Source: Leptodontidium sp. MPI-SDFR-AT-0119
Taxonomy: Eukaryota > Ascomycota > Leotiomycetes > Helotiales > Leptodontidiaceae
Direction of reading: 5' to 3'
NCBI GenBank assembly: GCA_020726505.1
Contig: JAHLEZ010000018.1
Span: 310,001 to 374,000, forward strand
DNA length: 64,000 nt
Below are positions 1 to 10,458 of this stretch, in pieces. The position numbers were made by a program, and so were the translations under genes. Numbering within the stretch: position 1 is the first letter of the stretch; each line of letters opens with the position of its first letter. The notes beneath the pieces are model-generated. The model had not been told where the DNA came from, did no database searches, and saw only the letters and a list, made by a program, of their open reading frames with translations.

Positions 1-971
1 AGACGCGTGCAAGACTCGTATTAATCGTTAATAAAGTGAACCACAACACTAAGTACACTAAACTTCTCTCTCTTTAATCCCCAACTATCAAAAGTGAGAG
101 TTATCTTTGACTTAGAACTGCGAATCTCTTGTATAACTTAAGGCTCTATATGTCGGAAAAGATCGTGGATCTACTATTCTATAGTAAAGTGTACATCTAG
201 CAAAGCATTAACTGTCTCGATATTCGCAATCTTAAAGTAACGTTTCAAGCGTTTAGAAGTAGCTTTGCGGTGTTTAATACTATCACAAATAATCCACTCT
301 AAAAACGCGTTAACGAATTCTTATTGACGGAAAGGGATTACTTCGTTATAACTCCCACTAACGACCCCTAAGGCTTAAGCGCGTGTAAGTTCTGTTAATA
401 TTATTCTCTATGTATCTCCTCCTGCGTCTAACATGTGTATATCTTATATATAGCGCTCGGCGTTACTTAAAGTGTTAGCGTTAAAGTGAAATTCGCGATT
501 CTTAGAAAATTTGGCATTGTGGTGACCTTTAACGATTAGCACTTAATCTATAGATTTAATAGAGAAACACATATAAAGCTTGTAGCACTATATAGAGTTA
601 TTAAATACTTTCGTCGTGTCTTTAAGGTAGTATCTAACTTTCTATACCTATTAACGAAGCTTCCTCTTTATTACACCTGCTATAACAAAACTAGTAAGTA
701 ACCTAGCTAATTGAACCTTACGATCATTAAATAAAGGCTCTCTAAAGTCGTACGGAGAGTATTCTTCGTGATTAATATAAGTTAGAGGCTTACTAAGGTC
801 GTAAAAGGTAGTATAAGTAAGCGTTAGACGAAAACAGCGGTCACGAAGGGGCTTTTTTCCTGACGATTTAGGGGCTATCATAGCCTAAAATAGGTTAATT
901 ATAGAAGGTACAGAAGAAGCTCTTAATTCGTCGTTTGCGATAACTACAGGAGAAGCGTGCGAAGAAGCCAT
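1..971 (-). mobile_element. RIP-degraded transposon coding remnant, family unknown
   Basis: A reading frame on the minus strand opens with ATG at 971 (MASSHASPVV...) and stays protein-like to about 360, but is cut by in-frame stops at about 885, 648, 642 and further left. The longest open piece lies at 651-881 and reads like a basic transposase-type protein (for example SGKKPLRDRCFRLTLTYTTF). The base composition is very AT-rich and stops are TAA/TAG, as RIP produces. I cannot assign it to a transposon family. It runs off the left edge. Confidence 0.4.
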
Positions 972-1199
972 AGTACTATATTTAATAGATTAATTATAAC
1001 AAAGTATAACTAAACCATAAAGTTAAGCAACAGCGGGCAAGATTATATAATCTAAAAGTGGCTATTTCGGCCGTTTAGGCCAATTAGAGGCCTCTATTTG
1101 GGCCCGAGCGAGCTTAATCTGTGCGAGGCATCACCTAAAAATTAGCCTAGCTGCCACTACTAAACTGACCCTATTATGAGGATTTTCTTACCTCCTAAC

Positions 1200-1325
1200 T
1201 TATAAGTTGAAATCAGTTGAGTATATAGCCACTGACTTATTAGGGTTAAGGCTAATAGCTGACTTATTAGATAATTTAGGGTCACTGACTGAAGTCAGCT
1301 TAACTAGACTGACTTATCGACCAGC
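1200..1325. repeat. Subterminal repeats, probable transposon end
   Basis: The motif CTGACTTAT occurs three times between 1229 and 1316, together with CTGACTGAAGTCAG, an imperfect palindrome, near 1284. Clustered short repeats like this are typical of transposon subterminal regions, and the cluster ends where GC-normal DNA begins at about 1325. It probably marks the end of the decayed element to its left. The matching opposite end was not found. Confidence 0.35.
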
Positions 1326-1329
1326 CTGG

Positions 1330-1553
1330 CACCAGTAACGCGCAAATCTGATCCGTTCTTTTGGATTCCGGTTCCTTTCTTCGTGACAATGAGGGAAGCT
1401 TCTCCAGGTCCCAGACTATCCTGACGCGCTCTACCTGGCTCAACATCTGCTGGCCTGAAGGAGTGGCGAGAAAGGTAATAACTTCAGGACTAGGCTCGTA
1501 TGAAAATCTGATGCAGAGATTACGCTTCTAGAAATAGTCACTGGCTTCTTTAT
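1330..1553 (-). pseudogene. Relic of a protein-coding gene next to a mariner insertion
   Basis: GC-normal DNA reads on the minus strand as a protein-like frame with one TAG near its start: ...RFSYEPSPEVITFLATPSG, QQMLSQVERVRIVWDLEKLP and so on, ending near 1325 where repeat DNA begins. It looks like the central or C-terminal part of a fungal accessory protein. It abuts the left target site of the Tc1/mariner element at 1553, and the sequence on the other side (2911-3307) also reads as a minus-strand gene fragment. The two may be halves of one gene, but their frames do not join cleanly, so this is only inference. Confidence 0.35.
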
Positions 1554-2274
1554 AAGAGTTAGGGCCATTGCTCCCGTCCCCCTTAAGCGAACTCCTTAGA
1601 TTTGACCCCCTTTATTTAACTAGGAATAACTCAATTAATTATTAATAGAATTAACTCAAAATTAAAGTAATAAATTAATAAATAGTTACTAATCCTCTAA
1701 TAATAATAACGTCTTCTAATTTACAAGTCAATCTCTTAATATATAGCCAGTAATCACGTGAATTAGTTTAATCTTAAAGCTTTTAAATCTCCCTCTTAAA
1801 CTCGTCGATTATAATTAGTACAAAAGGTAATTTCTTTAGCTCTTCTTTTATCTACCGCCAAACCTTCTTAATTAAGTTCAAATCAGGTGAAGAAGGAGGC
1901 CAATTAAACCCTCGAATACTATACTCGAGTCGAGGTAGTCGAGTATGTCCTAAATAAACCTTTACCCCGTCCTCTATAAAAATATACTCGAGGCCAAGTT
2001 TATCAAACTTCGGGAAAACAACTCTGTCGAGAACCTAATAAAGATAAGCCTTTAAGGTTATACCTTTTAAGCCTTTCTCCTTCTCGAGAAATACAAGGGG
2101 AGACTTCTAATCCTAGCCTATCGCCCCCCTAGATCATTATCGAGACTCTCCCTAATTAATATACTAACTTAATATAATCAAGACAGCGCTTCTTATTGAT
2201 TCTTCGAGTAACCTAGACTTAACCAGTCTTTCTAAGTTTAAATATACACTCGTCACTTTATATAACCTTCCTCT

Positions 2275-2309
<35 letters not shown>

Positions 2310-2910
2310 CTCTCGAGAGGCTGCCTAATTAGATGTCCCCCACTAACAATACAATAAAGTAAACTCAAGGCGTTTCTCTACTTACTTTCAAGAGATAAAA
2401 GGTCTCGGGCAAGCAATACATCGTTAATAACTTACACGATGAAGCTCTCGTCGAATAGTTCGTATCGAAGCTTTAATATTTAAGTAAGCTCTCTCGTACT
2501 TGAAAGATAACTAATAAGTAGACTAGTTCTTTACATCAAATAATTTACTAAATCTAACGCCTCGAAATTAATCTTTGCCTCGTTAACTTTCCCTTCTACT
2601 AAGTTCGAGAAGTTTCGACATAAATCTAGTGTCGAACTATCGTGCGAGAAATACTTATTATTCACGTAATCTCGTAAGCCGAATTTCCCGCTTTTCACAA
2701 AGATCAAACCGTAAAACGTACAAGAGTACTTCATTCACTTTGAGGTGTTTTTCGCTACGAAGGTAAATATAATTAAGTCTCCATTTCGAGTTTAAAGAGA
2801 TTCTATAAGAGAATCGTGAAGATATAAATATTTAAATCGAAAGTACTAGAATTAAGGATGCGAGGCTAACCTCCCTTAAGGGGGGCTGGGAGTAATAGCC
2901 CCAACTCTTA
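1553..2910 (-). mobile_element. Tc1/mariner-type DNA transposon, complete ends, dead transposase
   Basis: Terminal inverted repeats face each other at 1555-1592 and about 2870-2908, with consensus AGAGTTRGGGCYATTRCTCC followed by a shared CCCCCTTAAG. They are flanked by TA at 1553-1554 and 2909-2910, the target site of this superfamily. The 1354-bp length is normal for it. On the minus strand around 1850-2000 the translation contains YSIRGFNWPPSSPDLNLI, the signature that precedes the last catalytic Asp of fungal Tc1/mariner DDE transposases. Many in-frame stops and AT-rich composition show RIP decay. A run of about 27 C residues sits inside at 2279-2306. Confidence 0.8.
2279..2306. repeat. 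Poly-C tract inside the mariner element
   Basis: About 27 consecutive C residues, followed by a CT-rich stretch, interrupt the AT-rich transposon. The tract has no CpA step except at its edge, so it would be a poor RIP substrate. Its exact length may be a sequencing or assembly artefact. Confidence 0.7.
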
Positions 2911-3307
2911 CAATTCCTTGTCGGGTTGGAGTGCCACTAGTAGTACTAGCAGGTGCTTGTCCGTCAATTTGTAGTTCGAGGACGCCGTTCAGTGAGTATA
3001 TCATGGCCCGTGTCTCTGGTGGGAGCTTCCTGAGTGTACAAGGGCTCCATGGTATCTTTGCTTTTGTTGCGTTGTCGAGGAGACGGCGTGGATTCTTCAA
3101 TGTTGAGCATCGTGTGGGAATTTGGTGAAGGATTACACTTGTGACTGATCGTCGCACCTTAGTCGGATATAAGCATACAATAGATGATCCATTGAAAGCC
3201 CAGTACAGGAAGTTTGGAGCTCTTGATAGAATCTTAATTTCTTTCGATGGGATAATTTCTATGATAATGATTGTCACCCGCTTCGAAGTGTTTCTCGAAT
3301 AATCCAT
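2911..3307 (-). pseudogene. 5' fragment of a 2EXR/F-box-like gene truncated by the transposon
   Basis: A minus-strand frame from ATG at 3307 runs without stops into the mariner terminal repeat. Its C-terminal part contains KLPPETRAMIYSL, which resembles the LPxExRxxIY core seen in the intact 2EXR/F-box-like genes at 7325-8026 and 8722-9926. The N-terminal part has no recognisable feature and may be non-coding. I read this as a member of the same paralog family, cut by the insertion at the TA at 2909-2910. The protein function is unknown. Confidence 0.4.
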
Positions 3308-3466
3308 GTGCCTGCCTTTTTATTCCGACAAAGCCCACATTTCCCCATCCATTAGCTTCCTCTGGAATTGTCTTTTATACCTAACATTCTTTGATACTCT
3401 GACCTCCAAGTCATGTTCATGCATCAATCCTCTACTTTTGTGGCACTTCAGCGGCTAGTTCCCTGG

Positions 3467-6072
3467 TTAAGTACAGCCTGCAATTCCCAAAGCAGATGCA
3501 GTTGTCGCTCCTAGACCAACCCAGGCCCTCATTGCATTGATAATAGTCAAGTCTCGATGAACTCTCGTGTAACCCCCTGCCTTCATGGTGTACCCGCAAC
3601 TGGAGGCCACAAATGCCTGGTCTTTCGCAATGCCCAGACATGCACTTGCGGGTGAGCTTCCGGTGAACAGACTGCAGTCACTCAGGCCATCAGGGTAGCC
3701 ATTACCACCGCCAGCGGCAAATTGGTATGAAGAAAGAACAAGTTTGATCTGCCAGTCAGCGTCGGTCCGCGAGAAGAGCTGTACTTCGAACCCGCGGTGT
3801 TTGGGGACATCTTTGTCTTTGATCAGCACTGAGCCGTAGGACTGCATGTCTCGAGATGATGAGCCCTATTTGGAGTTAGCTCACTGGATTGCGCTTCAGA
3901 GTCAAAGTAGGAGTAGCTGGTGAGCACTTACGGGGTTCTGTTGATCGTGATCATCATTCTGAATCGCAAATCTGCTCGCAGGAATGACCCAACTGCCACA
4001 AATCGGCATCTCTTTCGGATAATCAGAACTCCAGATCTTAATTTGGTTAATTTCTGATTGCGTGAAGCCTTTTCCACTCAGAATGGTGTTGAAATTTGTG
4101 TACCAAGAATCGGCACCACCATCACAGGCAAGCACAGAAGCTTCACCACCGAGGATGATTTCCAGCCAAGAGATATAGTCGGCCGGCATGCTGCCTCCCA
4201 TCTTCTTCTTGATAATAGCGAAAATGGATGCGATAGATGAAGGTCCGATGTGTTTCGCAGCATCGAAACGAACACCGCTGAATCCAATCGAGAGGAGATC
4301 GACGATGTAAGTTGCAATCCGGTCTTGGGTGTATGGGTTCTCAGTGTTTAGGTCTGTGAGTCCAACTAGGTATCCTTTGGTGACTTGGTTCATATCTGTC
4401 CAGGAGCTGATACTTCTCTCACAGTGGAAGTCGCTTGGCCCGTATGGCACGGCAGGAAACTCCATGGTGGGTCTTGTTCCAGTTTGAGGATTGATGAGAT
4501 ACGTGTTTCCAGACGTGTAGTACGGCGAGCCAGCCGTAGCATTGTGTCCACTATAGAGGGAGCAGTCCGAGTTGCGATGATTCTGAACATCAGTTCCTTG
4601 ACCAACCATGTGATTGACTACTGCATCGGCATAGACTCGAACACCTGCTGCCCGGCAAGCCTGGATCATGGCACGGAGTTCAGATCGTGTACCGCTGCGA
4701 GACTGCAGTCTATAGCTGACAGGCTGGTAGACCAGGTACCAGGGGCGAAATTGCTTGTCGGTTTCGTACTGATGACTAGTTAGTCCCCCGATAAGACTCA
4801 GTGTTGGCGGTGCTTACATAGTTTGAACCCCAGACGTGTTCGTTGGGTGGCCAGATCTTTACACCCATGTACCCAGCTTTGCCCAAAAACGCACATTCTT
4901 GCCCAACATCAACCCACGGCCATCCGAATAATTCAACAATTCCTCCTTTTTGGCCGTTTTGAAAGGTGCTTTGAGCAGCAGTGAGGGCTGTGTTCTGCCA
5001 AATGAAGTTGATTGGATCAAGATTCAATGTCTTGCCACTTGATGTCGAGATGGCTATGGATAGTGCGCCGGTGAGGCTGGAATCCACTTGAAAGACGTTG
5101 CTAGAACTTGCAGCAGCTCCTCCAAATGAATATGACAGCGTTTCGCCCGTTCTGGACGCTGCGTTGATGACCACAGCGGCTGCTGTTCGAGCTGAATTGT
5201 ATTGGATATCGGCATAACCGACGAGATCTCGATATGTACCGAAGCTAGGATCATATCCTCCTGCACCACTTGGAGGAGTTTGCCATCGCCGGTTTTCAGC
5301 AGATGCTGCAAATGCCGACACGCTGTCGGACGGGCAACTGTCACCCCCATTCCAGTTTCCACAGCCACTTGGCGAAGTAGCCACAGGCTCACTTGGAATT
5401 GAAGTTGGTATGATTCGAGGTGGGATGCTGACAGAAACTGCTCCGGTTCCTAGTGAAACTACTACAGTTGTTGACGAACTTGATGTGACTGGTTGGCCGG
5501 TAGTAGTTGTCTGTGAACTCGTCGGTGTCACGGTTGAGGACTTCGAGCTTGTGGAAGACGCCGCTGGTGTTGCGGAGCTGATTTGATAATTGACTGAATT
5601 CCCTGGGTCATAGTACCTTGATGTTCGTCAGCAGGAAGTCCACTCGGCATGTTTCTAACGTCTAACTCACGATGTTCCGCTCACATCGTACTTGATGTAG
5701 AACTGAGTTGCACCGACAGCATTTCCCGAGAAGATCCATGTCTCATAACCATTTGAGCCGGATACGGAGTAGCTTGCAGCAATGCTTTGAGAATTGCTCC
5801 ATGTATTTCCGACCGCGTAGATGACAGTCACAACCTTAGCATAAGCAATGTTTTGGATCTGAAGGTATCTCGCTTAGTGCCTTACTTGATGACGAGAAAT
5901 TCGAGAAACTTACATTGATAGATCCAGCAAGGACATTATTAGAGAATGTGTAGCTATTGAGCGAAACCTGAGTAGCTCGTTTGTCGAGGGGCGTTGCAAA
6001 CACGACAACTAAGACTGCGAAGAGCAAGACAAGAATCTGTTGAATCAGCCGAGACATCCTGTGAAAAGCCAT
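3467..6072 (-). CDS. Secreted alpha-amylase with N-terminal CBM21 starch-binding domain (GH13)
   Basis: The enzyme should hydrolyse internal alpha-1,4 bonds of starch outside the cell. Five exons join in frame: 6072-5914, 5858-5671, 5616-4818, 4768-3932, 3865-3467 (793 residues); the introns are 49-66 bp, with a CTAAC branch point visible in the third. Residues 1-26 form a signal peptide; about 36-128 look like CBM21 (NIAYAKVVTVIYAVGNTW, YYDPGNSVNY); a Ser/Thr-rich linker follows to about 195. The GH13 catalytic motifs are all present: DAVVNH (430-435), GVRFDAAKH with Arg549 and nucleophile Asp551, general acid Glu585 in WLEIILGGE, and NDDHD with Asp657. Sequence character resembles the Streptomyces-type (GH13_32-like) amylases. 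It appears intact. The subfamily is my estimate; the family assignment is firm. Confidence 0.93.
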
Positions 6073-6130
6073 TTCCCGATAGATGAAGTTGTTGCTTCTT
6101 AATCACAGCTAGAAACGGCAGGAGAGCCAA

Positions 6131-6140
6131 TTATATATAT
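6131..6140 (-). promoter_or_regulatory. TATA-like box of the amylase gene
   Basis: TATATATA lies about 60-68 bp upstream of the amylase ATG on the minus strand, a plausible core-promoter position for a fungal gene. It is an isolated motif in otherwise mixed DNA. Confidence 0.4.
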
Positions 6141-7324
6141 CAATTAAGAGCGTCAAGAAGGCCTCATCTAAATCAGAAAACATGTCAGAATTGTTCGTCA
6201 TCTGTCACGGAAGCCAGGGACTTCTCGGCTACTCTATCCAGGACGCATGTCGGTGGAATTCGGCGATACATCCACAAAACTACCTTTACTATAGTTTGAC
6301 TAAATAGTTCTCTGTGACTATAGACTAATGTAGATCACAGAGCAACCCGAAGAATCGCACACACATAGAAATGGATATCATGATGCACTAGAAAGAGGCT
6401 TGGGCTTAAAGAGAAAACCGGATCCAAACATCTCCACTAAAAAAAACAACCCCCCTGTGTAGTTCGCAGTTGCAAGTTTGAGCTAGAGCCTTGACAGCTC
6501 ATAAAAAGAGTTTCTCCGGCAATGAGAGGGGTCACGCTGAGACCCAAAAGACGGGAAGGCAAGGAAGAGCCGTCGAGTCGGACCGTGATTCTCTTGGCCT
6601 GCAAGTACATATGAGAGACTACTGATCAATCATATGTACTGCGAATATACTTCACCACCGACGAAAGACCGAGGCCCCGGAGAACGTACCCCATGGGGGA
6701 AGCGTGCGGGGCATGCAGATAGGTTTCGGGAAACAGTCAGGGGTAAAGAATGAAATTTGCTCACTGACACAATCCACCAAAGTATCCTGTTTTGAGGTTG
6801 CTTCCGTGCATTCAATTTGGCTCTGTTTGCGGCCCTTTCCTGCCCTGAAGACCCCTCTTCATGACGAGGCGAACGCGGGGTGGTGTGATGTATATAGGGG
6901 TCAACTGATCGTTCCATGATCTTGATGTAGCTTCTTGAGTCGAGTCATGACGCATGTGCAAAGATTGATGGCTTGAATCGGGCCTCCTCTTTTCATGGCG
7001 TTTCTTTTCTGCGTTGATGTGGAGAGAGGAGACTACGAAGCAGAAGGAGGTTGAACTTGATCGCGGGGTAAATCATTTCATTCTGTAGCACGTGATGTAC
7101 TTGCCTCTTGCCGACCGACCTCCTTCTTGTTCGAGGAGAACACGCAGGTAGACTTAAGTGTATCTGTTCCATTTGCGGAGTCCATAACAGGCTAGATAGC
7201 GAGCTCTTAGTTGAAATTGGACAGTCACTTATGGATACGTAATAAATTGAGAACAGATAAATTTGATATTTTATTTAGTGCAACAGTTACGCCAAGCGAT
7301 CAGAATTAAGCAGTTCCGTATAAA
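6141..7324. other. Intergenic region between amylase and 2EXR-like gene
   Basis: Open frames here on both strands (for example 6630-6917) overlap each other, have skewed composition and no recognisable domain, so I call none of them. The stretch holds the upstream region of the amylase and the 3' flank of the gene at 7325. No tRNA or repeat was recognised. Confidence 0.5.
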
Positions 7325-8026
7325 CTATTTCGCTCGGGCTTTCAGATAGTGTTCGCTGGCTTCCCAAACCAGGACATGCAAATCGCGCCCTGAACTGAGA
7401 TCCGGCTCAATCTTCGGCTCGAAACCAAACTTCACGTTTATTTCTCTTCTGATAGCGTCCTCTGCACGTGTACATGGGCGCGCGAAAACAAAGGTAAACT
7501 TTACAATGCCCTCAGAGGACGCCATAACGAGAGAGGAGAGATTGGTAACCCAACTAAACATCGTTCCAAGTAGGGTAAATGGAGCGCCGTCATAATTGCT
7601 AAGATCAATGGTTAATGTCTTGAATTTGTTCATCAGCATTGACTTATCTGTGTGGAAGCCAAGCCAAGCATCTTCGTCCTTCCCCTCATATACCAAAGTC
7701 AAGTGCCTGATGAGCAAGAATTTGTGGACGGGAACCTTTCTGAATTTATCGTGGTTTTCTTTTCGTACGACATAGTTGATTCTTCGGTAGGTCTCTAGAA
7801 GCTCAGCGCGGGTGGCTTTGTTTACAGCCTCGAGTAAAGCGGGAGGTTGAATTCCGGGACAAAGAGCGAGAGAATTGGAATGGATCATTTCTCGAAGTTC
7901 TTTTGGTAACTTGTCCCCAAATAGCACTCTGCTTGATCTATTGGCACAAGTACTAGCATCGGTAATCTGTCCTGTCATTGGCGAGGTACTTTCGCCCAGT
8001 TGGTTGCTAGCCATATTCTGATTCAT
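7325..8026 (-). CDS. 2EXR/F-box-like family protein of unknown function
   Basis: An intronless frame encodes 233 residues from ATG at 8026. After a low-complexity N-terminus comes LPKELREMIHS (residues 40-50), the LPxExRxxI helix typical of fungal 2EXR and F-box-like proteins, followed by ALCPGIQPPALLEAV, a conserved proline-rich step in this local family. The middle is alternating strand-like (LLIRHLTLVYEG, FKTLTIDLSNYDG, FTLLGTMFSWVTNLSSLVMA) and the end is HVLVWEASEHYLKA. A clear paralog with introns lies head-away at 8722-9926 on the other strand, and relics lie at 2.9, 20.1 and 42 kb. Genes like this are common and lineage-expanded in ascomycetes; no biochemical role is known to me. No signal peptide or membrane segment is visible. 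Confidence 0.75.
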   Translation of the reverse strand: MNQNMASNQLGESTSPMTGQITDASTCANRSSRVLFGDKLPKELREMIHSNSLALCPGIQPPALLEAVNKATRAELLETYRRINYVVRKENHDKFRKVPVHKFLLIRHLTLVYEGKDEDAWLGFHTDKSMLMNKFKTLTIDLSNYDGAPFTLLGTMFSWVTNLSSLVMASSEGIVKFTFVFARPCTRAEDAIRREINVKFGFEPKIEPDLSSGRDLHVLVWEASEHYLKARAK

Positions 8027-8721
8027 TTTGTTGTCGGATAGGATCTCGCTCTGGCGGCTCTGCTGAAGCTGTCTGATGTGTTCCTTGGTTGACTATTGCA
8101 AAAAGGGGAAGTTCTATGGCAGCCCTAAGCCTTGATTTTGACTGTGAAGTAGTGACCTGTTTAATTGCTGTTCTATTGTTCGATGTTCCTAGAAGGGTAC
8201 AAAGGATTGGCCAGTCTAGCGATCCATACTTGACTCTTAAGAAATAGATCAGGGAGATATAGGTGCTCCAAGTTATTAAAAGTATTTAGTCCTGGAAGTA
8301 CTTGATGGGATGGTTAAATTACTTTTTTGTTGTGATCTCATTCTATCGCATATTCGTCTAGATTACTTATTTGTTCTCTTCTTTACAACAATTAAATAAC
8401 AAGAGGAGGGGCATACCAAACAAAGACTTCTAGAGTTACAATATCCCATTCCTTACGTATCCGAGCACTTGAACGTTACTAGCCTCCTGGGATAATTCAT
8501 CACTGTTCGATACTCTAATATTTGCTATGCTACAAAGATGTTTGTCTCTCAATTATGATTTCATTGATCGCAATCTGTCGTCGCCGACCGCCGTGACTAA
8601 TCCGTTAAGCGAGCCACAGCAGCGAGACTAGCGGCCGCTATGTAAACAAAAGCCTGTCATGGTTCTCTAAACGGAACACTGTCACTTCAAGCACGACTGG
8701 CGGTGAACGATTCGAGACAAA
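8027..8721. other. Divergent intergenic region between two paralogs
   Basis: The two 2EXR-like genes are transcribed away from each other, so this 0.7-kb stretch should contain both promoters. AT content rises around 8320-8400. No specific site could be supported. Confidence 0.45.
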
Positions 8722-9926
8722 ATGGCCAGTACAGGAGACTCTACACACCTCGCAGGTGTTCCCAACCCTAGTGACTCTCCCAAACCAATGTAAGTACCCT
8801 CGTATCTCGTCTTGTCTGGTTTACTTGATGTCGCGGCGTTTGCAACGACTCTGCCTGCCAATGGGGTCCGAGGCATGCGGTCTCTCGAAAGCTGAGCTCC
8901 AAATTGGCTAAGAAGAACGTACTTCCTGACTGACAGCTCTGATTAATGCGCTCAAAGTCGCGTTTCTTTCTCGTTGCTTTGAATGGAGATGTTCTGGCAT
9001 ATAGATGTGACCAAGGTGGAAGCTAACAGTTTGGCAGTGCAATGGTCCCAAACCCAATGAGCCCGCAGTTTGCGTCCTCGAATGCTTCAACCCCCGGCAT
9101 TCATTCCATTTCCGATGAGTCCGAGACCAGTCCAACCTCAGTCGCACCAATCTCCGACGTCGTTCTGCCCGGTGGTGGGCTCCCTATCAAGAACCTGCCA
9201 TTGGAGGTCCAAGGAACGATTTACATCCACGAAGTTGCTCTTGCTCCGGGCAGACAACTACCAGCTCTCCTTACCGCTCTGGGAAGCTGCAAGGATTGGG
9301 GTGAGGATTACAAGGAGGCGCAGAGACTATACAGAGCCCACAACTTCGTTGTCTCAAAGGATAGTGAAGTAGAGTTCCAGAACATGTCTCGAAAAGCGCT
9401 ATGGTCTATTAGACATCTCACCATGGTCCTTGGGTAAGTTTGTTGCCTGTATTCCGCAACCTCATCAAGGAGACTTACCATATCCAATACTAACGCCCAT
9501 TCTAGCCCCCAATACGATACTCTTCTCCTCGACATCAAACACGCAAGAGCGTTCATCCGAAACAACCTGTCCAGTCTGACTATTGAGAAAACTGGCGTGG
9601 ATCCCACGAATAAGCCTTACCGAGTAGAGAATGGTAGCATGGAGTATGAGGTCACCTGGATAGTTGCTGCTTCTATTCGAGGCGTTGACAGACTCGTGGT
9701 TTCAACGAGGGAGGGTCTGCACCAGGACAGATCCATGGCGTGGTCAAGAATCAGATTATGGGGATCGGGAATTGTTAATAAATACAAGGTCGAGGGATTA
9801 AGGGTTAGGGTTTGGGAGAGGGAAGACCATCTCAGGCTCACACCATGGAAGGAGATTGGAGGACCCCCGCTTGGAAGAGAGTTGGATGCTGCTGATTGGG
9901 CTGCTCTCAGAAATTATGAAGGTTGA
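8722..9926 (+). CDS. 2EXR/F-box-like family protein, three exons
   Basis: Exons 8722-8789, 9038-9433 and 9506-9926 join in frame to give 294 residues. Both introns have GTAAGT donors and CTAAC branch points (AAGCTAACAG before 9037; TACTAACGCC before 9505). The core lies at residues 75-95 (NLPLEVQGTIYIHEVALAPG), then LPALLTALGSCKDWGEDY and LYRAHNFVVSK, then a strand-rich C-terminal half with LWSIRHLTMVLG and RVWEREDHLRL. It is the best-preserved member of the local family. Its own middle part is duplicated as a relic at 20125-20345 and its 3' end plus flank as a RIP-mutated copy at 41514-41790. The first intron (248 bp) is long for this window, so an internal start at 9042 is possible. Confidence 0.78.
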
Positions 9927-9941
9927 AACCGGAAACAGGTG

Positions 9942-10152
9942 ATGAGAGTTCGGAAATTAGATACTTGCAGAGGGCGGATATCATGGCAGTTGCCTTTGTC
10001 AAGGAAGACTACGGGTGATGAAATAGTCCTAGACAGACTTTCCGAATCTTCGCTAGCGCTTTGCTGTATCTGCTGATTAGGGATATTGAAGCAGTGAAGA
10101 CAAAGTAAAAAACAATATTTCAGGGAGACTTGAACCTGAAACCTCGGTACTC
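9942..10152 (+). repeat. Parental copy of a segment duplicated at 41.57 kb
   Basis: This stretch downstream of the 2EXR-like gene matches 41565-41786 in the same orientation, almost all differences being C-to-T or G-to-A in the other copy. Together with the last 45 bases of the gene it forms one duplicated unit. Its distal end (10119-10180) includes a short perfect hairpin, GGTACTGCAGAGTACC read on the minus strand. Confidence 0.8.
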
Positions 10153-10458
10153 TGCAGTACCTGGGCACCTCCGTTAAATGTTGCTATTGTATAACACCCA
10201 GCCACTTCGTTCTCGGCGCTTGGAATCTGGGGAGCTGGCCGGGGAGGCAACACTTCTTTGACCTCTCACATGTCGTATTTCTTATTCTATTACTTAATGC
10301 TAGTATTAATACCGGAATCAATGCGTCGGGAATCATTGGCGAGCCTGTGAAATACATAAAAGACGAAGGTATTCAAGATAGGGTTAACGAAGGCAAGGTA
10401 CTTCATCCTTGATGCAAATCTCTTTCTTCATTTCATACGCTCTTGACTCCATTAAAGT

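Noticed and set aside
6630..6919. Overlapping open frames on both strands between amylase and 2EXR-like gene
   Set aside because: No domain, no splice support, mutually overlapping; likely chance frames in GC-normal intergenic DNA.
10115..10185. Possible tRNA or tRNA-derived SINE on the minus strand (GGTTCAAGTC-like B box, hairpin GGTACTGCAGAGTACC, T-run downstream)
   Set aside because: No cloverleaf can be drawn: the anticodon-like loop has six bases, the T-arm loop is too long and the acceptor stem is missing. The duplicated copy at 41.77 kb ends within it.
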